Assembly (NCBI GenBank): GCA_013214025.1
Contig: JABSRN010000067.1
Coordinates: 28,489 to 92,488 of the forward strand
Reading direction: 5' to 3'
Length of the DNA stretch: 64,000 nt
Origin: Polyangiaceae bacterium
GTDB taxonomy: Bacteria > Myxococcota_A > Polyangia > Polyangiales > Polyangiaceae
Shown: positions 35,460 to 43,886 of the stretch, one piece after another
Layout: each line of letters starts with the position of its first letter
How positions within the stretch are numbered: the stretch's first letter is position 1
The notes under the pieces: generated by a model
What the model was told of the DNA's origin: nothing
What the model saw: only the letters and a program-made list of their open reading frames with translations
Databases searched by the model: none
Made by a program: the position numbers and the translations under genes

Positions 35460-35885
35460 ATGGCCGACAACCCCTTCCGAGTCCCGCCGAGAATTACAAA
35501 ACAGAACAGCCATTTTTGGACGGGAGGGGCTGAGGGCAAACTCAACTTCCTTCGCTGCCAAGACTGTCAGCACTGGATCCACCCCGCCCAACCGGTTTGC
35601 CCGGAATGCTGGGGCAAGAACCTCAAGCCCGAGGCGACCTCAGGCCTAGGCGAGGTCTACAGCTTCACACTCAATACCCAGCAGTGGGTGCCGGCCCCGG
35701 ACCATCCCTACGCCATCGTGCTCATTGAGTTTCCCGAGCAGAAGGGTCTGCGGCTTACGAGCAACATGATCAACTGCAAGGCCGAGGACGTGAAGATCGG
35801 CATGAAAGTGAAAGTCGCCTTCGAGGAACACGGAAGCGATCCGAAGAAATTTTACGTACCCGTGTTTGAGCCGGTGGAGAACTAG
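35460..35885 (+). CDS. DUF35 OB-fold/Zn-ribbon protein, partner of the Ltp2-like aldolase
   Basis: 141 residues from ATG 35460, chosen over an in-frame ATG at 35400 because operator site C lies between them. The Zn ribbon is FLRCQDCQHWIHPAQPVCPEC (Cys pairs CxxC), followed by the OB-fold DUF35 region (YSFTLNTQQWVPAPDHPYAIVLIEF ... VKIGMKVKVAFEEHG). In mycobacterial cholesterol side-chain breakdown, a DUF35 domain of the hydratase ChsH2 binds and stabilises the Ltp2 retro-aldolase. Here the domain is free-standing and sits 3 bases ahead of an Ltp2-like gene, so a two-subunit aldolase is the likely product. Confidence 0.85.
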   Translation: MADNPFRVPPRITKQNSHFWTGGAEGKLNFLRCQDCQHWIHPAQPVCPECWGKNLKPEATSGLGEVYSFTLNTQQWVPAPDHPYAIVLIEFPEQKGLRLTSNMINCKAEDVKIGMKVKVAFEEHGSDPKKFYVPVFEPVEN

Positions 35886-35888
35886 ATC

Positions 35889-37094
35889 ATGAGCAACAAC
35901 GAACGAGCTGCCGTCATCACGGGCACTGGCATGAGCCAGGTGGGTCGCCGCTTGATGCGCGATCCCCTCGAGCTAACTCTCGATGCTTGCATCGCCGCCG
36001 TCGAAGACGCCGGCCTCAGGAAAGAAGACATCGACGGTCTCGCCACTTACCCGGGTGCGGGCGTGGGCGGGGCTGGTTTTACCGGAGCCGGGGTGGTCGA
36101 AGTTCAAGACGCCCTGCGTCTCAACCTGAATTGGTTCAGCGGCGGCCCCGAGGCGTCCGGACAGCTAGGCTCAGTGATTGACGCTTGTGCTGCAGTCGCA
36201 GCCGGCTACGCCAACCACGTATTGTGCTTCCGCTCTGTGTGGGAAGCCACCGCGGCGGCTAAGGGCAAAGGCGGCATGGGAGGGGCTGGAGGCGGCGGCG
36301 CTGGTTCGCCCAAGGCATCCGGCTTCCTTGAGTGGACGCTGCCATTCCGTGCCTACTCACCCGCCAACTGGATGGCGATGATGGCGCAACGTCACTTTCA
36401 CGAGTACGGCACAACCCGCGAGCAGCTGGCGATGATTGCGATCAACGCCCGCAAGAACGCCGCGAAGACTCCCTACGCGGTCTACAAGGATCCGATGAGT
36501 CTGGACGACTACATGAACGTCCGCATGATCTCGTCTCCCTTCAGTCTGTATGATTGTGACGTCCCCTGCGACGGAGGGACCGCCATCATCGTCTCCCGCA
36601 AAGAAATTGCCAAGGACATGAAGAAGAAGCCCATCCAGGTAGAAGCCATCGGTTCGGCCATACACGGACGGCCCTCCTGGGATCAGTTCGACGACATGAC
36701 AACGATGGCGCTCCGCGATGCCGCCGCCATGTTGTGGAAGCGCACGGACTACAAACCTAAAGACGTCGAGGTCGCCGAGCTCTACGACGGCTTCAGCTTC
36801 CTCACTCTCGCTTGGCTCGAAGCTCTCGGCTTCTGCGGCAAAGGCGAAAGCGGTCCCTACGTCGAAGGCGGCGCCCGAATCGCTCCCGACGGAGAGCTTC
36901 CGCTGAACACCAACGGCGGACAACTGTCAGGTGGACGCCTACATGGGTACGGCTTTTTGCACGAAGCGTGCGTTCAGTTGTGGGGCGAGGGCGGCGAGCG
37001 TCAGGTGAAAAAGAAGCACGGCGATCCCAAAGTAGCACTGGCCGCAGCCGGTGGTGGACCCCTCGGCGGCTGCATGCTGCTGAGCTCCGAATAG
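35889..37094 (+). CDS. Ltp2-like thiolase-fold protein, probable retro-aldolase
   Basis: 401 residues of the lipid-transfer thiolase family. The nucleophile Cys of true thiolases is absent: the segment equivalent to NYCATGTDAL reads FSGGPEASGQLG. The second motif is AELYDGFSFL instead of HDCF. A Tyr-Asp-Gly-Phe at this site is the mark of Ltp2-type steroid side-chain aldolases, which use tyrosines rather than Cys. Residues about 124-145 form a Gly-rich insert. Together with the preceding DUF35 gene it should cleave a beta-hydroxyacyl-CoA by retro-aldol reaction. The substrate is inferred to be a steroid-like or branched side chain. Confidence 0.8.
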   Translation: MSNNERAAVITGTGMSQVGRRLMRDPLELTLDACIAAVEDAGLRKEDIDGLATYPGAGVGGAGFTGAGVVEVQDALRLNLNWFSGGPEASGQLGSVIDACAAVAAGYANHVLCFRSVWEATAAAKGKGGMGGAGGGGAGSPKASGFLEWTLPFRAYSPANWMAMMAQRHFHEYGTTREQLAMIAINARKNAAKTPYAVYKDPMSLDDYMNVRMISSPFSLYDCDVPCDGGTAIIVSRKEIAKDMKKKPIQVEAIGSAIHGRPSWDQFDDMTTMALRDAAAMLWKRTDYKPKDVEVAELYDGFSFLTLAWLEALGFCGKGESGPYVEGGARIAPDGELPLNTNGGQLSGGRLHGYGFLHEACVQLWGEGGERQVKKKHGDPKVALAAAGGGPLGGCMLLSSE

Positions 37095-37444
37095 CCTCCC
37101 GTTATTGAACGGCCAGGTCACACCAAACCTGGCAAACTTGCGGAAGTGCCCATAAACAGCACGAAATCGTGCCATTTCGGCGGCTTGGCGGATCACTTCC
37201 GTCCAGATTGTCCGACGCGGCGAAAGTGGCCGCTGAGACATATCGTGCCTGGTTGTCCCGGTGTGTTTCAGTGTGTGCCTGGCAATCGTAATTGCCCAGC
37301 AATAACAGCCGCCTTGGACACACTGCGTCGTAACAGTCGTGCAGTTGCGAGGGCGCCAGGCGTATGCCAGAACCCCGGCTCGCTCGCAGTGTGTCTGCAT
37401 TCCCCGCAGACCCCTCTCAACAGAACATTTGGAGAAACAGTCGC
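37095..37444. other. Intergenic stretch with candidate operator before HyuA
   Basis: A stem GCCAGGT (37112-37118)/ACCTGGC (37127-37133) follows the aldolase gene without a T tract. A palindrome GGCAAT-cgta-ATTGCC (37281-37296) with partial outer CTG/CAG arms lies 150 bases before HyuA and could be an operator. No copy of the TetR-type operator is seen here. No coding frame is convincing. Confidence 0.4.
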
Positions 37445-39517
37445 ATGGGCTACCGCATCGGTATCGACGTCGGAGGCACGTTCACAGACTTCTCATTGGT
37501 GTGTCCCGATGGCCGAGTCCTCGTCACCAAGAGTCCCACCACCCCGATGGATGAGGCCACGGGTGTGCTAGCCGGGATAGAAGAACTGGCAAAACAGGAG
37601 TCGAAAGATCTCGACACTCTGCTCAAGGAAATGGACGTGCTCGTGCACTCCACCACCACAGCAGACAACACCCTGATCACAATGAGAGGCACCTCAGTCG
37701 GCCTCATCACGACGGACGGCCACCGGGACGACATTGAGTTCCGCCGTGGCTTCCGCGAGAACATTTGGGATCCGGCAGCCCCGCGGCCAACCGAGATCAC
37801 CAAGCGGCGCTTCCGCATCTCCGTCAAGGGTCGCTTTGATCACCAAGGCAACGAATTGGTGCCTTTGGATGAAGAGAAAGTCCGCTTCGCGGTCAAACGC
37901 TTCAAAGATCACGACATCAAGGCCATTGCCATCTGCACCTTGTTCAGCTTCAAGAACAACAAGCACGAGCTGCGCATCTCCGAAATCGTCAAGGAGATGT
38001 ACCCCGAAGCCCGGATTTTCCTCTCCCACGAGGTCATGCCCGCAGCCCCCGAGTTCGAGCGAACCTCCACCACGATGGTCGCCTCTTACATCGGTCCCCG
38101 CGTCGTCGACTACTTGCACCGCCTGGTTAAAGGCATGCAAGCACGCGGCTTCACGAAGAATGTGCTCGTCACGCAGTCCAACGGCGGCATCACCAGCATC
38201 GAGGCGGCTTCCCAGAAGCCCATCGTCACTCTCGCTTCCGGCCCGGTCGGCGGCGTAAACGCTTCGGTGGCCATCTGCCGCGACCTCGGCGTGAAGAACT
38301 TCATCAGCTGCGACATGGGCGGCACTTCCTACGACGTGTCCCTGGTCTACCAGGGTCGTCCGGAAGTAAAATCCACCTGGAACTGGGTCGCGCGCTACTG
38401 CATCTCCCTTCCCATGGTGGACGTGCTCTCCATCGGTGCAGGCGGCGGTTCTATCGCCAACGTGCAATCCGGCGGCCTGAACGTCGGCCCCGACTCCGCC
38501 GGCTCCAAGCCCGGCCCCATCTGCTACGGCAAGGGCGGCGAGCGAGTCACGGTCACCGATGCCAACCTCCTGCTCGGCTACCTCAATCCCGAGGCCCTCT
38601 GCGGCGGCCAGATGAAGATCGACGCCAGCAACGTAGAAAAGGCCATCAAGGAACAAATCGCAGATCCTTTGGGGCTCAGCGTGATCGAGGCTGCAGCCGG
38701 CATCCACCGGCTCACCTTGTCGAACATGAACAACGCCATCCGCCGCGTATCCTGTGAAAAAGGACACGACCCGCGCTACTTCGACCTGGTCGCCTTCGGT
38801 GGCAACGGAGGCATGCACGCGACCGGTCAAGCTCTGGAAATGGGCATTGAGCGCGTCATCGTGCCGAGGCTCTCGCCGGTGTTCTGCGCCTACGGCGCCC
38901 TCTGCGCGGACTTCGTGGTCGACGGAATCCAGGCCATGATCTCCGACACCCGCAAGCTGGATCACAAGGCCTTCGCTGCTGCCTTCGCCAAATTGACGAA
39001 CTCGGCGAATGACGAACTTGGCGGCATGGGCGTTGGCATCAAGGACATCGCACACGAGTACACCGTCGCCTGCCGCTACAACGGCCAGACCGCGGAAATC
39101 AGCGTGCCCATCACGCTCAATAAGGATGGCGGAATCTCCGACGACGATCTCAAGGTCATCGAGACCGAGTTCCACAAGCGTCACAAGGAGCTGCACACCT
39201 TCAATACACCGGACGAGCCGGTCATCATCGCGGAACTCCGATTGCGTTCCACCGGTGCGACCCCAACCCCGGAACTGAAGTTGGCCGCCAAGGGAGTGTC
39301 CGACATCAAGGACGCACTCAAGACCACCCGCCAAGCTTACTTTGGCGGAAAGATGATCGAAGCCAACGTCTACGACGGCCCCAAACTCGGTCCGGACACT
39401 GTGCTTGCAGGCCCGGCCATCATCGAAGAGACCTTCACCACGGTCATTCTCCATCCTGGCCAGCAAACGAAGTTGGACAAGTACGGCAACCACGTCATCA
39501 CGAAAGTAGAGGCTTAG
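37445..39517 (+). CDS. Hydantoinase A / acetone carboxylase beta-like subunit (HyuA family)
   Basis: 690 residues from ATG 37445 with GGAGA upstream. The N-terminal ASKHA-type phosphate loop GIDVGGTFTDFSLV is followed by VHSTTTADNTLI, SHEVMPAAPEFERTSTT and LASGPVGGVNAS. The second nucleotide motif is ISCDMGGTSYDVSLV, and SIGAGGGSIANV and FGGNGGMHA complete the HyuA signature. Relatives are ATP-dependent hydantoinases, oxoprolinases and the ketone carboxylases (acetone, acetophenone). The partner HyuB subunit follows 3 bases later. No acetone carboxylase gamma (zinc) subunit is present. Confidence 0.88.
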   Translation: MGYRIGIDVGGTFTDFSLVCPDGRVLVTKSPTTPMDEATGVLAGIEELAKQESKDLDTLLKEMDVLVHSTTTADNTLITMRGTSVGLITTDGHRDDIEFRRGFRENIWDPAAPRPTEITKRRFRISVKGRFDHQGNELVPLDEEKVRFAVKRFKDHDIKAIAICTLFSFKNNKHELRISEIVKEMYPEARIFLSHEVMPAAPEFERTSTTMVASYIGPRVVDYLHRLVKGMQARGFTKNVLVTQSNGGITSIEAASQKPIVTLASGPVGGVNASVAICRDLGVKNFISCDMGGTSYDVSLVYQGRPEVKSTWNWVARYCISLPMVDVLSIGAGGGSIANVQSGGLNVGPDSAGSKPGPICYGKGGERVTVTDANLLLGYLNPEALCGGQMKIDASNVEKAIKEQIADPLGLSVIEAAAGIHRLTLSNMNNAIRRVSCEKGHDPRYFDLVAFGGNGGMHATGQALEMGIERVIVPRLSPVFCAYGALCADFVVDGIQAMISDTRKLDHKAFAAAFAKLTNSANDELGGMGVGIKDIAHEYTVACRYNGQTAEISVPITLNKDGGISDDDLKVIETEFHKRHKELHTFNTPDEPVIIAELRLRSTGATPTPELKLAAKGVSDIKDALKTTRQAYFGGKMIEANVYDGPKLGPDTVLAGPAIIEETFTTVILHPGQQTKLDKYGNHVITKVEA

Positions 39518-39520
39518 GTC

Positions 39521-41638
39521 ATGGGCACTGTTGATCCGATTACCGTCGAAGTCCTTCGGGGCGCGATGGAAACCGTCGCCTTCGAGATGGCGACCCACGT
39601 CAGTCTCGCCGCCGTCACGCCGATTCTGAACCAGTCCAACGAACGGAACGCGAGCATCATCGACTCGAAGGGACGCCTCGCGGCGCTCTCTGTCGGTATT
39701 CCGCAGTTCATGCTGGCCTCTCGTGGGCCGGTACGCTTCGCCCTCGAATTCTACGACGAGTCCGAGTTCCGCGAAGGCGATATCTTCGTCGGCAACGACC
39801 CCTATCACGGCGGCGGGCACCTTCCGGACTGGAACGTTTTCGCTCCGGTCATCGTGGACGGCAAGCTACTGCTGATCGCGAGCATCCAGTGTCACCACGG
39901 CGATACCGGCGGGCAGACCCCCGGCGGTTACTGTGTCGACGCCATCGACGTCTGGGCCGAAGGCCTGCGGGTCCCGACCATGAAGATCATGGAAGAGGGC
40001 AAAGAACGCAAAGACGTCATGTACATGCTGCAGGCCAACAACCGCCTGCCGGCTCACACCGCCGACGTACGGGCCCAGATGGGCGCCGCCATGCTCGGAG
40101 CCAAACGCCTCAAGGCCCTGGCCGAAGAGTACGGCTCCGAAACCATCCAAGCGGCTGTCGACTACTCCATCGATCTCACAACCCGCAAGGTCAAAGAATC
40201 GATCAAAGAGTGGCCGGACGGTGTCTACGAGGGGCAAGCCTTCGTTCACCAGGACACTGTCGGAAACCGCGACATCAAGGTTCATTGTGTAGCCACCATC
40301 AAGGGCGACGATCTCAGTTTCGACTTTTCGGGATCCGACCGTCGTCAGAACCTGTCGACCAACGGCACCATTGGCAACACCGAGGGCATGATCCTCAGCC
40401 AGTTCTGCACGATGATCGAGCCGAGCATCCCCAAGAACGAAGGCCTCTTCCAATCTTTCGAGATGATCATCCCCAAGGGCACGTGCATCAACCCTGAGGA
40501 CAACCGGCCGGTGTCTGCCGGTACCCACCATCCCGGTGTCGAAGTGTCCGAGGCCATCTGTTTGGCTCTCTCTCAGGCCATCCCCGAACGCGCCCAGGCC
40601 CAGACCTACAAGGTCGCCATCCCGGTCGTCATCTACGGCTCTCACCCCGAGACCCAAGAGTTCTTCGTCGACCACTCCGTGGACACGACCTCGAACTGCG
40701 CATCGGCCTCCGCCAAGGCGGACGGTTGGGGCAGCACCCCGACGGCCTTCGGTAACTTGGTTCTCGCCACCAGCGAAATCAATGAAAGCCTACTCCCCCA
40801 TCGTCAGCTCGGTCGCGAGATGATGATCGATACGGGCGGCGCGGGTCGATACCGCGGACAGCCGGGCTCACGTTACATCAAAGAGGTCACCGCCATGTGC
40901 CAGGTCTACACCTGGGTACTCGGTGAAAAGGCCTGCGCTCCCGGCCTCGCCGGCGGCTGCGACGGCTCCACGAACCGACTGTTCCTCCGTGTCGGCAGCG
41001 ATGCCGAATACGAAGTCAAGCATACGGCCTTCTACGTCGCGCACCAGCCCGGCGAGAAGATCATGGTGGAGTTCGCTTCTGGCGCCGGCTGGGGCGACGC
41101 CTACGATCGCCCCCCCGAAGAGGTAGTCGAAGATGTGCTCGACGAGCTCGTCAGCGTCGAAGGTGCCAAGAAGGACTACGGCGTCGTCGTCACCGGTGAT
41201 CTCGAAGCCCTCAAGATGTCCTACGATAAGGAAGGCACCATCAAACTCCGCGAGCAGATGCGCAAAGAGCGAGCTGAGCGTGGACCGGAAGATGCCCCCT
41301 TCGACTGGAACGCCACCAGCGTCGCCGACTACTTCGCCCGGGTCCTCCCCGAGAAGCTCGGTCCCGACGCCACGATGGCCGGAGATTTCCGCGGCATTTT
41401 TGCCTACGACATCTCGGGTGAGCAATCAGCTCAGTTCACCATCACCATCGGTGAGGGCGAGTGGAGCATCTCGGATGGCGTTTCCGACAAGGCCGTGTTC
41501 TCCATCTCCATGGCAGACACGGACTTTCTGAAGCTCATGAACTCGGAAATCACCGGACAGGATGCCTTTATGGAGGGCAAGCTGAAGTTCGACGGTGACG
41601 TTTCCCAGGCGATGAAACTGCAGTCCCTGTTCTTCTAG
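39521..41638 (+). CDS. HyuB-like subunit fused to a C-terminal SCP2 sterol-carrier domain
   Basis: 705 residues. The HyuB core (about 1-540) includes NQSNERNASIIDSKGRLAAL, GDIFVGNDPYHGGGHLPDW, GDTGGQTPGGYCVDA and GGAGRYRGQPGS, all typical of hydantoinase B/acetone carboxylase alpha-like subunits. A linker leads to residues about 606-705, which match a sterol carrier protein 2 domain: FRGIFAYDISGEQSAQFTI, EGEWSISDGVSDKAVFSISM, and GQDAFMEGKLKFDGDVSQAM before the terminal KLQSLFF. SCP2 domains bind lipids or acyl-CoA in a hydrophobic tunnel, so the fusion suggests the enzyme handles a sterol or fatty substrate. It is the last gene before a strong terminator. Confidence 0.85.
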   Translation: MGTVDPITVEVLRGAMETVAFEMATHVSLAAVTPILNQSNERNASIIDSKGRLAALSVGIPQFMLASRGPVRFALEFYDESEFREGDIFVGNDPYHGGGHLPDWNVFAPVIVDGKLLLIASIQCHHGDTGGQTPGGYCVDAIDVWAEGLRVPTMKIMEEGKERKDVMYMLQANNRLPAHTADVRAQMGAAMLGAKRLKALAEEYGSETIQAAVDYSIDLTTRKVKESIKEWPDGVYEGQAFVHQDTVGNRDIKVHCVATIKGDDLSFDFSGSDRRQNLSTNGTIGNTEGMILSQFCTMIEPSIPKNEGLFQSFEMIIPKGTCINPEDNRPVSAGTHHPGVEVSEAICLALSQAIPERAQAQTYKVAIPVVIYGSHPETQEFFVDHSVDTTSNCASASAKADGWGSTPTAFGNLVLATSEINESLLPHRQLGREMMIDTGGAGRYRGQPGSRYIKEVTAMCQVYTWVLGEKACAPGLAGGCDGSTNRLFLRVGSDAEYEVKHTAFYVAHQPGEKIMVEFASGAGWGDAYDRPPEEVVEDVLDELVSVEGAKKDYGVVVTGDLEALKMSYDKEGTIKLREQMRKERAERGPEDAPFDWNATSVADYFARVLPEKLGPDATMAGDFRGIFAYDISGEQSAQFTITIGEGEWSISDGVSDKAVFSISMADTDFLKLMNSEITGQDAFMEGKLKFDGDVSQAMKLQSLFF

Positions 41639-41666
41639 GACCGCAGGGGCTCGCCCCCCAACGCGC

Positions 41667-41701
41667 AAAGAGCCGCCCCCAAACGGGCGGCTCTTTTGCT
41701 T
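41667..41701 (+). terminator. Strong rho-independent terminator
   Basis: Perfect 12-bp stem AAAGAGCCGCCC (41667-41678)/GGGCGGCTCTTT (41685-41696), loop CCAAAC, then a T-rich tail to about 41705. It closes the DUF35-to-HyuB region. Confidence 0.93.
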
Positions 41702-41860
41702 TTGTAGACAGCCAACGGCAAATCCACCGTCTCCGCCCGAGTCCTGGGCGACTCTTGGGCAAATTCGGCCACTGCGGGCAAGACACAGGTCGCTATCAGC
41801 GCGGACGATGCCGCTACCGCCTGGCTACTTTGTCACCTGTTGCTACTCTCCGGCAATCTC

Positions 41861-42769
41861 ATGGCGCCCTCCCCACCCCCCCAGGCAAAAAAGGCGGCAC
41901 GCGCCACTATGGCCTTCGCTGATTGGGCATCTCGCGCCCTGCTGGGGATCGCTGGCTTCCATTCCCGGGCGGTCTCTTCCAGCGGGGGTTCTCTGCAAGT
42001 CATCGAAGGGCAAGGCAAGGGGCCCATTCCCACCGTGCTGCTCCTGCACGGCCTTGGCGGAGCTGCCACCGACTGGATGCCGCTGATGGCCCAGCTTCGC
42101 CCGGTGGCTCGCCGAATCATCGCCGTCGACTTGCCGGGTCACGGACTCAATCCCGATTTGCCCGCCGGCAAGTTTTTGGAAGCCGAGGCAGATCTCTACG
42201 AGGTGCTGAACGAGCTCGTGGGGGACGACCCAGCTCTCGTCTACGGCAACTCACTAGGGGGCATCGTCGCATTCCGTTACGCTTTGGCGCATTCGGATAA
42301 AGTCGGCGCCCTCATGCTATCTTCGCCTGGCGGAGCTCGCACGACTGAAGCGGATCTCCGACAAGTGCTCGCCTGCTTCGATTTTCGCAACCGGTCCGAT
42401 CTGTTCAACTTCGTCCGACGCGTGTTTCCCAGCGCACGATTCAGCGTGCCCCTCGTCGCCATGGCCATGTCCGTGCGACTTTCTCGGCCCTTCGTGCGCG
42501 AATTCATCCAGACTACGAGCAATCGGGATACCCTCAGTGCCGAGCAAGTCGGACAACTGAGCATGCCCGTGCTGCTCAGCTGGGGCACCGCCGAACGCGT
42601 GTTTCCGCCTTCATACCTAGCATTTTTTCGTGAGCACCTGCCCGACCACGCCATCGTTGAAGAGCCCGAGGGCTACGGTCACTCCCCGTTCCTGACCCAG
42701 TCTTCCAAGATCGCTCGACGCATGAAACGCTTCTGGGTCGACTCAGGCCGACCCCTCGCCTCCGCCTAA
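41861..42769 (+). CDS. Alpha/beta hydrolase
   Basis: 302 residues from ATG 41861; an in-frame TTG at 41840 is the alternative. The fold motifs are VLLLHGLGGAATDW (oxyanion HG), the nucleophile elbow YGNSLGGIVAF with Ser, and EPEGYGHSPFLT with the catalytic His. The acid is probably in WGTAERVFP, where Glu stands at the usual Asp place. The N-terminus is Pro/Ala-rich with a weakly hydrophobic stretch but no clear signal peptide. It could be an esterase, lipase or C-C hydrolase. The preceding terminator separates it from the catabolic block. Confidence 0.8.
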   Translation: MAPSPPPQAKKAARATMAFADWASRALLGIAGFHSRAVSSSGGSLQVIEGQGKGPIPTVLLLHGLGGAATDWMPLMAQLRPVARRIIAVDLPGHGLNPDLPAGKFLEAEADLYEVLNELVGDDPALVYGNSLGGIVAFRYALAHSDKVGALMLSSPGGARTTEADLRQVLACFDFRNRSDLFNFVRRVFPSARFSVPLVAMAMSVRLSRPFVREFIQTTSNRDTLSAEQVGQLSMPVLLSWGTAERVFPPSYLAFFREHLPDHAIVEEPEGYGHSPFLTQSSKIARRMKRFWVDSGRPLASA

Positions 42770-42863
42770 GCGTAACGACGACCTAGCAGCGCGCACTGAG
42801 TTGTGCACCAAGGCGTTCGCGACGGGGTTTCGCGCCAAAGCGCGGGCAGTCCCGCGAGCCGTC

Positions 42864-43367
42864 TCAGTCCATCGAAGGAATGTCGAAAGTGTATTCCACC
42901 CGCGCACCGTCCGGCGCTGTGATGTCCTTCACGTCGATGTTCGTGGCACCATGTGCTTCGAGGCACAGGGGCCAAAACGCGCGCCCCCCTTCGTTGCTAG
43001 CGTTCACTTGGAAGCGCCAAGAGCCGGGGAATCGCTGCCACAACTTGAGCATGGCCGCCCGCCCCACACCGTTCCGACGATGCTTAGGAAAAACATAAAA
43101 CTCGGCCATCTCAATGACAGCTTCATCTAAGACTTCTCGAACCAAGGCGAGCCCCACGCGCTCGGATCCCATGGTGAGGAAAAACGGATGGCGGCCGCGC
43201 TCTTGCCAAAAGAGTGCGAGCTCTTCGTAATCCTGAGAGCTAGTGGGACCTGCCTGGGTTTCCCGAAACTTCATCGCCTCGGCGAGATGTTCGTCGATCA
43301 AGGGATCGAGTTCGGGGCGTTCGGCAAGGCGTACGCGGCGGAGTTTGACGGGTGGTGCTGTAGTCAC
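42864..43367 (-). CDS. GNAT-family N-acetyltransferase
   Basis: 167 residues from GTG 43367, chosen because AGAGG lies a few bases upstream and the fold starts directly after. The acetyl-CoA-binding motif A is FYVFPKHRRNGVGRAAMLKLW (R/QxxGxG/A), preceded by the strand VIEMAEFYV and followed by a Trp-rich beta strand and FQVNASNEGGRAFW. These proteins acetylate amines of small molecules or proteins. No target is suggested by the neighbours. Confidence 0.7.
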   Translation of the reverse strand: MTTAPPVKLRRVRLAERPELDPLIDEHLAEAMKFRETQAGPTSSQDYEELALFWQERGRHPFFLTMGSERVGLALVREVLDEAVIEMAEFYVFPKHRRNGVGRAAMLKLWQRFPGSWRFQVNASNEGGRAFWPLCLEAHGATNIDVKDITAPDGARVEYTFDIPSMD

Positions 43368-43886
43368 GGCGGCCTCTAAATGGCGACTCCCCCTCAGGAG
43401 ATGTAGAGCGAATAGCACGTAAACAGGGCATGACGCACGACCCTTGGTCGCCCCGGCAACATCCCGGGAGACCGATCCGGTGCAAATCCTGTGGTTTTTT
43501 GCAGGTGTTTGACCCCAAAGCGGACCCCCGGCCGTGTCCCACCCCACGTGTTATCGCAGCCCTGCGCAGGCACATACATATGTCAAAATCGGCTACTTCT
43601 GCGAAATCCCAACGGATCGCGAGCCTCAAGCTGGCCTTTATCCCCACGGGAGCCCTCAAATCCGCAGACAGGGAGCGTTCCGGAGCATTACCACGCGAAT
43701 TTCATCCCGGGCTCCCTCGTTAATTTTTCTGGGCGCCGCTTCGGAATTTTGCTCGTCACCAGAACGCACGGTACCGCCCCGGAGCGACACACTGATGCGC
43801 CGGATCGCAAGCGCTGATCGACGCGACCGTGGCGGTCGCCGGTCCCCGCGGTTGCCGGTCCGCAAGGCCAACGTTAGCTTGCTCTC
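43368..43886. other. Intergenic stretch with a SAM-riboswitch-like fragment
   Basis: On the plus strand, GGCAAC (43455-43460) and GGTGCAAATCC (43479-43489) are 18 bases apart, then CCTG/CAGG (43488-43491/43502-43505) and an outer AAACA/TGTTT pair (43421-43425/43506-43510). This resembles the second half of an S-box aptamer, but the conserved 5' elements are missing. An open frame of 97 codons (43430-43723) with a CxxC pair crosses the region but lacks a plausible ribosome site and family. The rest shows no gene. Confidence 0.35.

Noticed and set aside
31593..37215. Shared CAGATTGTCCGA at about 31591 and 37204 as a second regulatory motif
   Set aside because: A 12-base match between two places in 64 kb is expected by chance, there is no inverted repeat, and the positions relative to start codons differ.
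37694..39820. Very long minus-strand open frame opposite HyuA (about 700 codons)
   Set aside because: It mirrors the codon pattern of a high-GC gene on the other strand. Similar shadows lie opposite the thiolase, acyl-CoA synthetase and Rieske genes. The plus-strand protein has full family motifs.
43430..43723. 97-codon plus-strand frame with a CxxC pair
   Set aside because: No ribosome-binding site, low-complexity tail and overlap with the S-box-like element; too weak to call a gene.
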